This document shows, one piece after another, positions 1 to 11,525 of a stretch of 64,000 bases of DNA (the stretch's first letter is position 1; the number at the start of each line of letters is the position of its first letter). Below the pieces are notes generated by a model. It was not told the DNA's origin, made no database searches, and worked only from the letters and a program-made list of their open reading frames with translations. The stretch is from assembly GCA_015680685.1 (NCBI GenBank), contig MNCI01025366.1, positions 380,581-444,580 of the forward strand, in the 5' to 3' direction. Made by a program: the position numbers and the translations under genes. This DNA comes from Gnetum montanum (Eukaryota; Streptophyta; Gnetopsida; Gnetales; Gnetaceae).

Positions 1-333
1 AGAACTAGATGTTGAAGAGGAAGAGGAAGATGATGAATTGGGAGAATCTCCATGGCTTCTATATCTGTCCCCATGGTTCCTTGATCTATCTTTTCTAGGT
101 TTAGAGAAGATCCTAGGCCTTGAAGCTCTCCTTGATTTAGGACTTACTCCATCTCCTCTAGGATTTTCTACACTAGTTGAATGTAATCCTTAAGTGTAGT
201 AAGCGCCAAAATGAGCACTTGAAATCCCTACTTGAGGTTGTTCACTCCAATTCTCTTTAGTATAGACCCTTTCATTTCTCCTACCAGAGTTTTCATCATA
301 TGATGCATTATTGATCTTATGTGAAGAAGACAT
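1..333 (-). pseudogene. Gag N-terminal relic of gypsy element H (partial)
   Basis: The reading starts at an ATG at 333, about 110 bases inside the primer site, and runs off the left window edge. It begins MSSSHKINN and leads into a Ser/Arg/Asp-rich linker and a run of Ser codons from the GAAGAGGAAGAGG stretch at the start of the window. The start motif (M-S-S-S/P-x-R/K) is shared with elements C, E and F. At least one in-frame stop occurs near 190, so no full Gag could be made. Gag would form the particle core of an LTR retrotransposon. The rest of H lies outside the window. Confidence 0.6.
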
Positions 334-444
334 TATTTTATTTGTTAACATGTGTTCCTTAAAATATTAATATTTTCTAAAAGATATACCATTAATACTC
401 CTATAACAATCGTGTATAATATAACTAATCGAAATAACTAACAC

Positions 445-465
445 CATCCCCAACAATAGTGCCAA
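445..465 (-). other. Primer binding site of element H
   Basis: On the minus strand the bases directly after the LTR read TTGGCACTATTGTTGGGGAT. This fits, with a few changes, the complement of the 3' end of plant tRNA-Asp (TGGCGCCGTTGCCGG), the usual primer of Athila-type gypsy elements. It fixes the inner LTR edge and the orientation. Confidence 0.7.
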
Positions 466-1422
466 TGATTAGAGGCGAGTACCCCCTAGGCCCAACCATA
501 TGAATCACAAGTGTTCACGCACGATCTTGTTGAATTCTATGGATGGGACTAGTTGTGGCATCTAGATTGTTATGCCTTGATTACAGTTCAATGTCTTCCC
601 ACTTGGACTAGTGGTAGTTTTCTCACATATTGTTTAGTCCAAAGTGATGCATATGATTCTTGATGTTGTTTCAGCTTTATGCTACTTCTAACAATAATAG
701 AGAAATTCATTATTTAATCTAATTAACAATGGAAAGTAAAGTCTAAACTAGCCTATGGGTGATGAGTGTTTGTTCCTAGCTTTTCATACACGTCCTGAAT
801 CCACATATCCACTACTGGGATTACCAAGTTTAACGCTACTAGGCAAACCAAGCAATAATGTTGTTGGGATTACTAGGCGAATATGTGTTTACGCTTGAAA
901 CTAGTCACACTCATTCTGCCAATTCATTAATATGAATGGAAACATAAATATTAACTAAGTAGATGGAATATAAATTGCATTAAAAGTAATTTAATCTAAT
1001 TCAAAGTGCTACAATGCATAAGAATCAATCTCGATCTTATTGTTATTCATGGAATGTGTCTAGGTACATTACCACTTGAATAAGACATTGTATAGTTGAC
1101 TCAAATCCATAATACGGGCACTCACTAACTATTCTCTAAAACTATGGAATAAAACTGCAAGGGTTCAGCTACTCTATTGATCAAAAGATGCAAATACATG
1201 GCGAGAGCATGCATATTTATAGGCAGAGGTAGAAATTACATCAACGCATCATCCCATGTGTCAACGAGATCACAATGATGTAGCTACAACATTGTAGATG
1301 AAACATAGCATCTATGATATAGTAGCCAACAAAGATACATCAACAAGGATGCTACAATGCAAATGTGATGTAGCATCTATGACATCACATCTACGATGTC
1401 TCAGCCAATTGATGCTTCATCA
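466..1422 (-). repeat. 5' LTR of Athila-like gypsy element H
   Basis: On the minus strand it begins TGATGAAGCATC and ends CTAATCA, next to the primer site. It carries the family U5 block 'CACTTGTGATTCATATGGTTGGG', seen here near 480-515, and the R/U5 signals AATAAGA and 'ACCTAGACAC' type sequence around 1020-1070. The U3 (about 1230-1422) is packed with short GATG/CATC words. It is inserted in a Copia gag relic: the flanking plus-strand bases ACTCT (1423-1427) would be one copy of the target duplication, the other being outside the window. Confidence 0.75.
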
Positions 1423-1690
1423 ACTCTTTAGTATTTTTTAGATCTATGACATTGTAAAGAACATCAACAGATAAACAAAGGCCAAATAAGAGACAAAGCC
1501 ATCTTGTCAAGCTTCTTCTTGTTTCCATCACTCATGCTTGAAGGCTTTTTTGCAATCCCATATGTAATTAGTGCCTAGCATTGCTTCTGGTATAACATAT
1601 TTACCATTAGGACTTTCTAGATCTTCCAACTAGCACTTGTCAACTTCTAGATCTTCACTTTTTCCATCTCATCTAAAGTGCACAAACTTA
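1423..1690 (-). pseudogene. Copia gag N-terminal relic (element J)
   Basis: The minus strand reads MEKVKI-KLTSASWKI-KVL, then a Lys-rich stretch with ALSLIWPL, then after a frameshift VDVLYNVIDLKNTKEL. These match the opening of plant Copia Gag (UBN2 type): the K-L-x-x-x-N/S-W-x-x-W start, the A-L-x-x-I-W-L-A-L helix and the N-V-x-x-x-K-T-A-K-E-L-W segment. Stops replace both conserved Trp codons. The reading breaks exactly where the LTR of H begins, so H inserted into this gag. The remainder of J is outside the window or lost. Confidence 0.6.
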
Positions 1691-1745
1691 GAATAGGGAC
1701 TATGCCCAAAAAACTATCTAGAAACACCAAAAAAAAAATCCTATT

Positions 1746-1757
1746 GCTCCAATACTA
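1746..1757 (-). other. Degenerate primer binding site of Copia element J
   Basis: The minus strand reads TAGTATTGGAGC. It agrees with the initiator tRNA-Met primer site TGGTATCAGAGC at 9 of 12 positions, and the three differences are all transitions. It lies between the LTR and the gag relic, in the expected order. Confidence 0.55.
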
Positions 1758-1762
1758 GTTAT

Positions 1763-2478
1763 TGCACAAAATATGAAAACGAGAAATAAAAAGATGATGA
1801 AAAGAAAAGAATAAAAACAATAGAGGAACAACAATAGGATTTATGTGGTAAAACCCTTTGATGTAAAGGAAAACATCCATGGGAAAGTAGTAGTATAGTA
1901 ATCTCTAGAGAAGTATAACATTGTTATAAACAATGCTTTAGCCTTGAAAGAAGAACTATCTCGCTACTTGCTTAAGTAACAAAAACCCACAAAAAACCAA
2001 GGACCCAAGGCCCTTTATATAGGAATGAATGAGTCCTAAAATCATAGAAAAAATTTCCAACTACTTTAGGACTAAATTATTTTCTAAAACAATGGCTATT
2101 ATGAGCCATTATAATTAGAGAATACAATCAATAATTAGAAACATCGCTAAAAAAGAAAACAAGGTATCATTGTTATCTATTATAAAATATCCTTTTCTAA
2201 ATTTGTCTTCATGGCAATAGTGAAACCTTCATTAACAATTATTGTAAAATATCACATTGATTCATTGGACCATTGAATTTGCATGGTTAGAATCATTGTT
2301 TTTTAATCTAAAGAATGATCAAATTTAACAATTAGTCATTGGATTGGAATTTATGCTCACTTGACTATCATTTTCATTAAAATTATTATTTTTAATGGAA
2401 AATTAATTATTTTTAGAGTGATTTTCTAACTTTGTTCGGGCTTGTAGATTTTATGTCGATTGTCAAGTGGTCCTAACA
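1763..2478 (-). repeat. 5' LTR of old Copia element J
   Basis: On the minus strand it begins TGTTAGGACCACTTGACAAT at 2478 and ends near TGCA at 1763, a few bases before the degenerate primer site. A TATA box (CCTATATAAAGGG) is read on the minus strand at about 2011-2023. About 715 bp is a normal Copia LTR length. No second copy was seen in the window. The boundaries rest on the TG/CA ends and the primer site only. Confidence 0.55.
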
Positions 2479-2510
2479 CAATATATTTTCTAACTATTTA
2501 TACACTAACA

Positions 2511-2650
2511 ATGAGGTGTTAGCTTAGTGGTAAGGGTCTTGGCCTGGTAACCCCAAGTCACAAGTTTGATTCTATGAGGTAACACTAAGTTATAAACTTT
2601 TATAAATCTTGGGGTGTACCTATGGTTCAATTATTTTGGGTTCTAACACT
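2511..2650 (+). mobile_element. tRNA-derived SINE, family 1
   Basis: A polymerase III A box (TAGCTTAGTGG, 2520-2530) and B box (AGTTTGATTC, 2563-2572) are spaced as in a tRNA. They are followed by a body with 'CTAAGTTATAAA', 'ATCTTGGGG' and 'CAATTATTTTGGGTTC'. The unit at 56240-56395 has the same boxes and the same body words in the same order, so the two are copies of one dispersed family. SINEs move with LINE-encoded enzymes. Ends are approximate and no clear target duplication was seen. Confidence 0.65.
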
Positions 2651-3344
2651 CCCACTATTTAAACACTAAAATTATTAAGAAAAAAAAAAGCTGTAGTTTT
2701 AAGGTTTGCAACTCATCTAACACAACTTTATGTTCTCTTCAAATTCTAAAATAATATCATGTTGGTTATATGTTAGTGGGGAATTGTTAAGTTGGTTAAG
2801 TATGTTGATCTAATATAACATAATGATTTGCTTAAGTATAGTTCGATATATAACATAACGATTTGGTTTGACACTTTAGAGCTTTACTTACTTAGCATAT
2901 GTAGTTTATAGGTTAAAAGAAAAAATTCCATTTAAAAAGTTGTGCTCTTATAACACCATTATATCCTAAAAGGTATATGTCCAAAAGGTATAAATAATTG
3001 TATAGGTTGAGTTAGACACCTTCCAATAAATACCTCAATGTATTTGATATTCTCAAAAAAAATATTTTTTTCTTAATTTTAATAGTCTTTTATTCTTGCA
3101 TAATTTTCTTATTTACAAATAGGAGAGCATCTTATATTTTTCATTCTCCTCCATTTGAGCTTTCCCTCCCATTTTTGTTTTGCGTTATAATGTTTTAAAA
3201 TGTTTGTTTCTCAATGCATAATAAAATACGGTAAATTAATGCTTCAAAACTCGATTTGATTTAAAAGCATTAAAAAAGAATTTCCTCGGCAAAAACCTTA
3301 AGTGATGTACTTTGAATTATAGATGATCATGATTACATAATAAA
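2651..3344. other. AT-rich stretch without recognised feature
   Basis: It has runs of A and T and many short stops in all frames. No LTR, primer site, tRNA-like box or open frame of note was seen. Confidence 0.5.
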
Positions 3345-4196
3345 AAAAAATAAAACTGTTCTATAAATTTTCCTTTCAATTGCAACTTAATAAAAAAGAT
3401 GCCCTTCTGAAGCTGCCTTGTGTGTTGAAAAGCCTGACANAAAAAAAAGAACATGTAATTTACACAAAATACAACATTAATATGTTCAGAAAATCACAAC
3501 ATTGGAACAAAATAGTAAGAGAAGTATAGTAAAATTACACGTCCCGTAAACAGCCATAATATGTTCGTTCCTGAGGACATGATAAAAATCCTGGACTTTA
3601 TGTTTAGAAATTCCAAAACACGTAACACAAACAGCGACACGTAGCACACTAAATTACAGCTTCCGTAACACCCATACAACACAAAACTCAGTTCCCGAGG
3701 CACATTTTAAGCCGCTTTGCGACGAGTACCAGAGCCAAAGGTGGCACGAAGAAGACAAGCCAAACCACAACGCCATAACTGTATTTGGCACCGAGTTTCC
3801 AATTGGTACCCTCGTAAATATATCGAACCATGGTAAACATCAAAACTGCAGCCATACTGAATATCCAGATACCTTTTAGAAAAGAACGAAAGATACTTTT
3901 GAGGAAGCGTTTGAAGTGCACTTTCATATTTGGGGTGGCACTAAAGTACCAGAAGCAGGTCCCAGTAAACATGATGAAGATTGTAATCGATATCACCAAC
4001 TCTGAAAACAGCTCCATCCTACGTGTAACGCTTCCAAACCCAATAGCAGTCGGGGAAAGAAAATGTTGAACTCCAGTGGCAGTTGGAGCTTGAGCTAAGG
4101 TGTCAGGCTTTTCAACACACAAGGCAGCTTCAGAAGGGCATCTTTTTTATTACAAGTTGCAATTGAAAGGAAAATTTATAGAACAGTTTTATTTNC
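3345..4196. repeat. Inverted duplication around two single-N gaps (likely flipped contig)
   Basis: The 95 bases before the N at 3440 (3345-3439) reappear as their reverse complement at about 4104-4194, directly before the N at 4195. The copies differ by a 2-base indel (CTTAAT against CTTGTAAT). The N-bounded block 3441-4194 therefore begins, when reversed, with the sequence that ends the left flank. This is what an uncollapsed overlap with a contig placed backwards would give. A real foldback element with 95-bp terminal inverted repeats is the alternative, but the Ns fall exactly at the block's ends, which favours the assembly explanation. Confidence 0.7.
3688..4122 (-). CDS. Small multi-pass membrane protein or gene fragment, unknown
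   Basis: This is a 144-codon open frame, notable because other frames here are usually stopped much earlier. The product begins MCVEKPDTLAQAP. It has three likely membrane segments: residues about 42-63 (LVISITIFIMFTG), 84-104 (GIWIFSMAAVLMFTMV) and 118-137 (YGVVVWLVFFVPPLALVLV). Basic residues lie between the first two (KVHFKRFLKSIFRSFLK) and at the C-terminus. An in-frame stop lies upstream of the first Met. No family was recognised. The membrane-bound C-terminal halves of plant ankyrin/PGG-type proteins have a similar layout, but no diagnostic motif is visible. If the 3441-4194 block is flipped, the gene would be on the plus strand and could be the last exon of a larger gene. Confidence 0.4.
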   Translation of the reverse strand: MCVEKPDTLAQAPTATGVQHFLSPTAIGFGSVTRRMELFSELVISITIFIMFTGTCFWYFSATPNMKVHFKRFLKSIFRSFLKGIWIFSMAAVLMFTMVRYIYEGTNWKLGAKYSYGVVVWLVFFVPPLALVLVAKRLKMCLGN

Positions 4197-4682
4197 ATTT
4201 TAATTTGTAAGGATTTTTCTATTAGCTTATCTTACATGAGACTTGGTTCTTTAGGGCTCCATATCTATATCCATATGAAACCTCAACATTGTTCACACCA
4301 TAAATTACTTCATGGGTAAGCTGTAATACTTCGGTTGTAGTTCATGAATTTTGTTCATCACTACTTTTATGAGCTTACACACACATTTACATATCAAAAT
4401 ACTAATTTGTGCTAACATTTTATCTTCAAGCTTCTTTTTTATTCTTCAAAATAAATCTTGTGCTGCAAGATATTTTTGAATCCTTATGAATTGTTGTTTT
4501 CCATGCATACTCTACTTGCTTTTTAAAATTCCATTCTTTATACATTGCAATATGAAGACATAAACATAGAAGTTGTAGATTCTCTTGGAGTAAATATATT
4601 GGCGTTATGGATGAAATTATAATAAATGTTACTTATATGCTCACCCTAAGTGCTATGGAAATAATATTATTTAGTATTATCT
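4197..4682. other. Unassigned AT-rich stretch
   Basis: No coding, LTR or RNA signal was seen. Its last 50 bases (ATGGAAATAATATTATTTAG and following) reappear in altered form just after the SINE at 4683-4880. Confidence 0.4.
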
Positions 4683-4880
4683 ATAGGCTTCCCCTATGGA
4701 CTGTCATTCAAAGTGATGGTAAAATGCTCGTTTCTCAAGTCAAACACCTAGGTTCAAGCCTAGGCATACCCACTATAAGAGGTTAGACTTCTGCTCATCT
4801 ACCAATCCTTCCATGACCTACTTAGCACAATAAGCACTATGGCTCCAAGTGATGATCCTATTAATAGGTTTCCCCTAGGC
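4683..4880 (+). mobile_element. tRNA-derived SINE, family 2, with flanking direct repeat
   Basis: An A box-like AGTGATGGTAA (4712-4722) and a B box-like GGTTCAAGCCT (4751-4761) are followed by a body with 'AGGTTAGACTTC', 'CCAATCCTTCCATGACC' and 'TGGCTCCAAGTGATG'. The unit at 17095-17290 shows the same boxes and related body words. The element is bracketed by TAGGCTTCCCCTATGG (about 4684) and TAGGTTTCCCCTAGG (about 4865), which look like a target duplication of about 15 bases. Confidence 0.6.
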
Positions 4881-7758
4881 ATTATGGATAAAATATTATT
4901 TAGCATTACTGATCTATGATTGGTAGTTGGGTTCTCAGTTAAAATTAAGCCTATAATCTACTTTCTTTGATAACTCATCTCAAGACCATCTCTCATGGCA
5001 TGCATCTAAAACTAGACTTATCTTTTCAAAATTTTCATATGGATGTTGCCCTAAGAATGCTAATCAAACCATCATAGCAACCTAGAGTATACTATCTCAA
5101 TCATCATATGAGTACTACCCAAATCATATTGTAAAGAAAAAGCACTTTCTCATAAGAAGAAATGGAATATAACAATTTTTGGAGTTTTAAAAATGTAAAA
5201 TCTCTCCAATCAAAAACATTTTCTAGAAATGTTTTGTATGAATCTCTTTACCTTAAAACAACTTCCAAAACATTCAAGTAAAAATGGAAGGTAACCTTAA
5301 CATTTTCTACAATGCTTAAAAATATCTTTGGTAAAATCCTTGAAAGAAAATTGAATGGTTGAAAGACAAATGAAGGATAAAGACCTCTATGTCAAAAGTT
5401 GTATGCTTTACTAAAAATGTTAAACAACAAAAAATGTATACTGCAAATAAAAAATGTTAAGTTAAGCTCTATTAAAAATGTTGATGCAAAAGAACGTATC
5501 TTCTTCAATAGTGTTAACTTACAAGATTAAAATGTCTTAACTAAGAAGAATTTTTTTTTATAAAATATATAGAAAAATTATTTGATCAATTTAGAGAAAA
5601 AAAGGTCAAAACTCCATCTATCAAAACTTGGTAATTAAAAATATTGGAATACTTTTTTGCTAAGGACAACCTTTTTTAGAGAATCCAAAAACCTTGGTAT
5701 TAACAAAAATATTTACAACAAAAACGTTCATGAAATGACCAACTACAAGCTAAGTGCAAAAACAAAAATCCACTTCCTAAAGGACCTTCAAACCCATGCA
5801 AAACCACATCAAAATAAGCCTAAAGGATTTCAATGTGAAACACTAAATAAAAAATACTAAACAAATAGAGGTTAAAAGCCAACCTTGCTATAGACATCAC
5901 TTTATAGTAAAAAAGGTCTTGGAAAGATAGGCAGTGTTAAATGGGCTAGTTGGTTTGATTAATGGCAATTGTGTTAATCATAGGTTCCATCTAGATTTTT
6001 GGAATGAGCAAAACCAAAACTTTCTATATGTTTCATCGAAAGCAAGATATCTCATTGGTTCTTTACAAGGACCATATGAGCTATATGTTCTATATAAGTG
6101 GTTGACTAATACTAACTTTCATTAGACATAACAAGGTTAAAAATCCCAAGTCAATACCTACTCTCATCCAATCTGGGTTTCTTGGTTGAAAGGACAACTT
6201 ATGAGTCTAATAATTCACTATGATGTTTAATAGACAACAACATGGTCTTAGTTTGGGGTAGGAAGTGATCAAGGAAAGAAGATTGAGGGATCTAAAAGTG
6301 TGTCTTTTTTTAGGGTTAGGAACAATCTCTAGCATAAATGGGATAGGGATAGAAGCAGAGCTAGGAGTCAAGGATGAGTACAAAGCCTCCAAGTCGAGCT
6401 AATTTTCTTGTTTAAGATATCCATCCATAAGGATAATTAGTGAAGGAGGCAAGAACATCAAGTTGAAGAATGACACAATGGTTGTTTCTTGATTAAGTTA
6501 TAGGTCCATGAATGCTAAGCATGCAACACATAGACATCCTAGTTTTAGTGGTCACTGACAATGTGTTCAAAAGATGAATGACTATTTTTAGAAGACCACT
6601 AATAGTTTCTTCAAAAGGTGGATGCCTAGTTTTGGAAACATTGAGTTTGGTGAACATTAATGATTATTTGAAAGACAAGATGGAGATGTTTGGCAAGAAC
6701 ATAGATGATCAGGCTCACTTCCTAAAACTTGGCAACCACTACTATCAGCAAGATGCAATGTGTCTAAGAAGTTTAAAGCCTAAGCTACTATTATGATGTC
6801 CATCTTATATGAAGTAGAAGCCTTTCACATCCCTACACTTCATAGAAGCATATCGATGAATCTAAGAGCCATTTTTTGATCATCTAAAGAAATATCATTC
6901 TTCTCAACCTTTTAATGTTGTCTAAGTGCCTTCATAAGCCTTTCATTCTCAAAGATTGGAACGACAACCACCCTAGCCATTACCAACATCTTAGCCATCC
7001 ATGAAAAAGGTAGGAATGTTAAACAAAATCAATCCAAAAGGGTTGAAAAGCACCTAAATTTATCCACTAGTGAGCCTATCCACTCTCGAATAGAACAAAA
7101 ACTTACTACCTTGGCAGCAAACATCCAGTGTTCCTCAAAGTTGACATATTGATGAATGACGTTATGGAACAATGGTCAAGTGGGCCTAGGCTAAGAACAT
7201 CCTTGCCATCTCCTTCTTCCTATGAGTTTCTTTGAGGATAACCTTTCCATGTTGTGGAAACCTAATAAAGTCCACAATGCCCTCAATCGAAGCTATGATT
7301 CCTATTGACCCAATGACAAACCTCAAACTATCCCAAGAAGATTACAATGGAAGACTATAAAAAGAATATTTTTTGATAAGAAGAAAAAATACATTGTTGA
7401 ACCTTGAACCTATTATTATTTTCGAACTTACCTTACTAGTAGGCCAAAAAAATTTGGATGAGAATTTTCTCAAAAAAATAATATGTAATGATGTTTTTTG
7501 TGTTTTATTTGTAAATCAAAAATGTGGTTTAACACCTAGGTAGTTGGGCAATAATGGTCCAAATAGGAGTATTGGGCATGATTTGAATGAAAAATTTTGA
7601 AGATAAGTCATAGTGTAGATGTTGTTGGTTGTTGAACACAACTAAAGGCACTGAAGGGAGGGGGGTGCGAATTAGGGCCTTATACAAATTTAACTAAAAT
7701 AGAGGCCAGCAGAAGACCATATGAAGCCCTAGAAATTATTATAACAAGAAAAATAGAG
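4881..7758. other. Long unassigned stretch, probably very old repeat debris
   Basis: Short open frames at 5657-5860, 5934-6125 and 6578-6796 have no recognisable motif and no supporting context, so they are not called as genes. A cluster of 'AAAAATGTTAA' words lies at about 5410-5500. A GGGAGGGGGGTGCGAATTAG stretch near 7655 resembles sequence often found inside Copia LTRs and may be part of the disrupted end of the LTR that follows. Confidence 0.4.
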
Positions 7759-8790
7759 CACTAATGTAGAAGAGAAAATAGACATTAGCTTTCAAGGTGG
7801 TTCAGCTACTAGATTCATTGACCTACATCCATCGTAAAAGTCTCATCTAGAGGGGACGAAGTTGTTCTATACGTGTAGTCCTTTTATCTTAGTTGACATG
7901 GCATATTATATTGAATAATCCCATTTTAAAGCTAAATAAGATTATTTTAAAATGATGATTTTACTTATTGTGCACATGCTAGTGAAGTTGCTATTTTTCT
8001 TTTAAAGCTTTGTCCCCCAAGGTTGCCACAAGCTAAAACTAATTTGAGTTTTAAGAAAAAATAGAACAGAAACTAGAATAAATACCAACACTAACATGGT
8101 AGATTTATGTATGTAGATGAGCTTGTGTTATCTAGATAAAAGATTGTTGATCTAAATGTTGACTGTAAAAGAGCTCATCCTACCACCAAAAGCATTTAAC
8201 ATGTGAGCATTTTCTTCCTTAAATCTCTTGATGTGCTTAAACAAAAGCTTTTATTGTTGACGTGCTTACTTAGCAAGGCTTATCTAGATTAGAGAAATTG
8301 ATCTAGATGAAAATACCAAAACTTCTAAATGCCAACATGGCAAAGTGCTGAGATGGATTAAGACAAATATGCACAAGTTAAATAAATTGGCTTGATCTCA
8401 TAAAGCTTGAAATAAAAAAAGAGTGCATGAAAATCTAGGATATATTTAAGCTCTTTAAAAAATGAACATGGATAAGCTAGATCAAGAAAATCCAAGATCT
8501 CATGAAGCTAAGTTGGTAGAGAAGATTAAGCTAAGTAGAATAGAAATGGAGATTCTACATCCTAGCTCTAGCAACTTATGTGTTAAGGATGAGACAATGA
8601 AGCCCACATGGAAGATGAAAGAGTTTAGATGGGAATTTCTCATATAAATGAAAAGAGGTGCTAAACCTAAAGCTAACATGTCATTCCAAGTGCAATTTAT
8701 TTCAAAGGTCAAGAGCTCAAACTCATGAAAGCTTTATAAAAAAATAGAAGCACAACCAAGCTCAAAACATGCACATCTTATCATGCAACA
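7759..8790 (-). repeat. 3' LTR of Copia element K (short form)
   Basis: It begins on the minus strand at 8790 with TGTTGCATGATAAG, directly after the polypurine tract. Plus positions about 7875-8790 match 15855-16759 throughout, and 7759-7870 matches 14823-14940, so the two LTRs share both ends. The middle of about 0.9 kb present in the 5' LTR (about 14945-15850) is absent here. The last dozen bases of the LTR, by the 5' copy, are not recognisable near 7745, so the outer edge is approximate and no target duplication was found. Confidence 0.7.
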
Positions 8791-8804
8791 ATCTCCCCCT
8801 TTTT
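8791..8804 (-). other. Polypurine tract of element K
   Basis: The minus strand reads AAAAAGGGGGAGAT directly before the LTR start TGTTG. This is the standard plus-strand priming site of plant Copia elements and fixes the 3' LTR edge. Confidence 0.85.
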
Positions 8805-9885
8805 GAGATTTGATAAGCACTCAAAAATCAAGCCAGGCTACAACCAAGCTTAGAAAAAAATTAAACTCATCATACATATAGAAAGCCTAGAGTAGTACTC
8901 ATGAAGCTAATCTAGAGAATCATACAGCTAGTAAAAGACACATGGCTCCTACAATTCAAGCATAGCATAGTTACATACACCTTCATAAATCACTCAAAAA
9001 TAATACACTTACAATATAGTAACAATATACTCCCTACAATACAGTAATAGTACATCAATGTAAACAAAGGAATCTCCTTCATGTTTCTAACAAAACATCT
9101 CATACATAGCTCATACATCAATAACTATTTTTCCTTTTTGTTAGAAAACTATGAAATGAAGCTCCCATTGAGATTCTACAAACTAAGCTCAAAACAAAAG
9201 CAACGATTTAGAATACATTATAGAAAACATAAGTCGAACTGTGCATCAAAGCATAATTAGTGACTTAGAGTACAATAGTGATGGATATCCAAAAGAGCTT
9301 TTGGATGAAGCAAGAGGATTTTAGTTAACTTGGGGCAAAATTGAGAAGGATAAAGGCTGAGATGAAATAGGCAGTGACAAACATTGAAGCTAAAATAGAG
9401 TATGAAAGACACAAAGAAGAGTGGAATGCCCCATAAAGGTTTAGTAAGGAAGTGGAAAGAATTATGGTGTGAAAATAGCAAAAATGCTTCTAGCATGAGA
9501 GATAAAGGCCAATGTCATTCAAATTGCCTAAGGAAAGAAGAGGCTATATGATGCAAGGCATCAAGACCCTATACTTCACCCATGACCTTTTGGAGATACT
9601 GTATCCCTCAAGTTTAGAGCTAGAAACAAGATCATTCTCTAGTCATAATCCCTATGAGCGAATGGATGAATCTATAGGATATGGCTCTAAGGATTTAGCA
9701 AACTTTGCATGGGCCCCTGGTTCTTTTGCTGCATCTTAAAGTATCCTACTTCCCTGCAATACACACTTATATACTCCCCTTGAAATAAAGCTCATTAGTT
9801 TAGAATAAATCCCTAAACTAGTACTAAGATGTTAGTAGCTTATGTATGTCTAGGTAAAGTAGTTACACCTAGCAATATTCTTAAA
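8805..9885 (-). other. 3' untranslated region of element K
   Basis: It lies between the RNase H relic and the polypurine tract. Short open frames here (9257-9496 minus, 9512-9739 plus) carry no recognised motif and are not called. About 1.1 kb of 3' UTR is long for a Copia element but not unusual in large plant genomes. Confidence 0.5.
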
Positions 9886-11400
9886 TATAAAAATCTTTCT
9901 TTATTTAAAGCTTTGGTAGAATATCTATTTTCTATTCCTTTGAAGAAATATACGATAATTTTACCATTTACAATTAAACTTGATCTCTAAGAAAATGATA
10001 TTTAATTTCAATATGTTTTGTTTTACCATGAAAATTAGATTTTTAGATATAGAAATAGTAATAGTATTATCACAATGAATAATGATTGGGTCAGAGATTG
10101 CTATACTAAAGAGTTTTAATACTTCCCTCATCCAAAGAATCTATGTGTAGCAATCTGAGGCTGCAACATATTCTACTTCAGCTAATGATAGAGCTATAGA
10201 TTTTTTCTTTTTTCTTAGCCATGATACTAGTCTATTACCAAGAAAATGATAATTTCCACTAGTAGATTTTTTATCATCTTTGTTTCTTACCCAATCTACA
10301 TCTGTAAAAGCTTGTAATTCAAAACTTCTACTTTTTGGATATTATAGCCCATGATTAGCTATGTCTTTCAAATAGCGTAAAATTATTTTGGCTACAACTA
10401 GGTGTGATTTTTTTGGTTTTGACTGATATCAAGAAATCATGCCTATTACAAAAGCTAAGTCTAATCTACTTGCTGTAGCATAATGTAAGCTTTCCACAAT
10501 GGATCTATACAACATAGCATCAATTCTTTTCCCTACTTCATCATTACAAAGATGTACATTTGTGCTAAGGGAATTTGCACAAGTTTTAGCTTCTATCATG
10601 CCAAAATGTTTCAGCATTTGCTGAACATATTTTATCTATGAAATAAAAGTTCCATTCTTGAGTTGTAGGATATGTAGGCCAAGAAAATGAGATAGCTCTC
10701 ATATCATAGACATTTCAAACTTGGATTGCATAGCCTCAAAAAATTATGTATCCAAACTTGAGCTTGTTTATCCAAACATTATATCATCCATAGTAATCTA
10801 AGCAACTAAAAATCCTACATTATCCTTTTTAATATATAGGGTATTGTGTAGAAGAGCTCTTAAATGCCCATTTTCAACTAAATATGAATCAAGTCTGGCA
10901 TACCACATTTTGGATGCTTGTTTTAACCATATAAAGCCTTGTGTAGCTAATACATAGGATTTGGCTTTCCAATGTCAATAAATCCTTCTAACTATTCTAT
11001 ATATGCTATCTCTTTTATCTCTCTATTAAGGAATGTAGATTTCACATCCATTTGGTAGAGTTTGAACCCTTGATAAGATGCAAAAGCTAATAGCATTCTA
11101 ATAGATTCCAATCTTGCCAATGAAGCAAACATATCCTAATACTCAAGCCCTTGTATTTATGCAAAACCTTTGGCTACTAATCTTGCTTTGTTCCAAGTAA
11201 CTTCACCATGCTCATTCAATTTTTTTGCAAAGACCCATTTAGTATTAATAACATTTGCTCCTTTTGTAAATGGAAAAAATTCCCAAGTATTGTTCTTTAC
11301 AATCTGCTTCATCTCTTTATCCATGACATTCTTTCAATCCTCACTACCAAGAGCTTCCCTTACTATGAGAAAAATAGAAAAAGCAAGATAGCATACTAAT
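9886..11400 (-). pseudogene. Copia reverse transcriptase-RNase H relic (element K)
   Basis: Reading right to left, the minus strand gives the RT opening ([34 protein letters not shown]), the palm (YQMDVKSTFLN), and the active site as ITMDDIMFG where the family has Y-V-D-D-I-I-F-G. Both Asp residues remain. After MLKHFGMIEAKTC comes the connection, then RNase H with DVDWVRNKDDKKSTSG, IALSLAEVEYVAAS and a decayed HIEIKYHFLRD-type end near 9960-10010. Many stops and several frameshifts break it. The product would copy element RNA into DNA in the particle. Domain order (integrase before RT) confirms the Copia class. Confidence 0.9.
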
Positions 11401-11525
11401 AACCCATGATCTATTGTTTTAGCTTTGTTCCTCCTTTTTCTCTATCTATGTGGTGTTCTAAAAATATCTACCATGGATCTAAACCTTTGTATTCTTCTTC
11501 TCTAGTTATTTTTAGGTGTAGCATC

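Noticed and set aside
3345-4196. DNA transposon with 95-bp terminal inverted repeats
   Set aside because: The Ns coincide with the block ends and there is no target duplication or transposase; a flipped contig is simpler.
5657-6796. Three short plus-strand open frames (63-72 codons)
   Set aside because: No motif, no codon pattern, no splice context; lengths are expected by chance in AT-rich DNA.
9257-9739. Two open frames of 75-79 codons in opposite directions
   Set aside because: They lie in the 3' UTR of Copia K and match nothing recognised.
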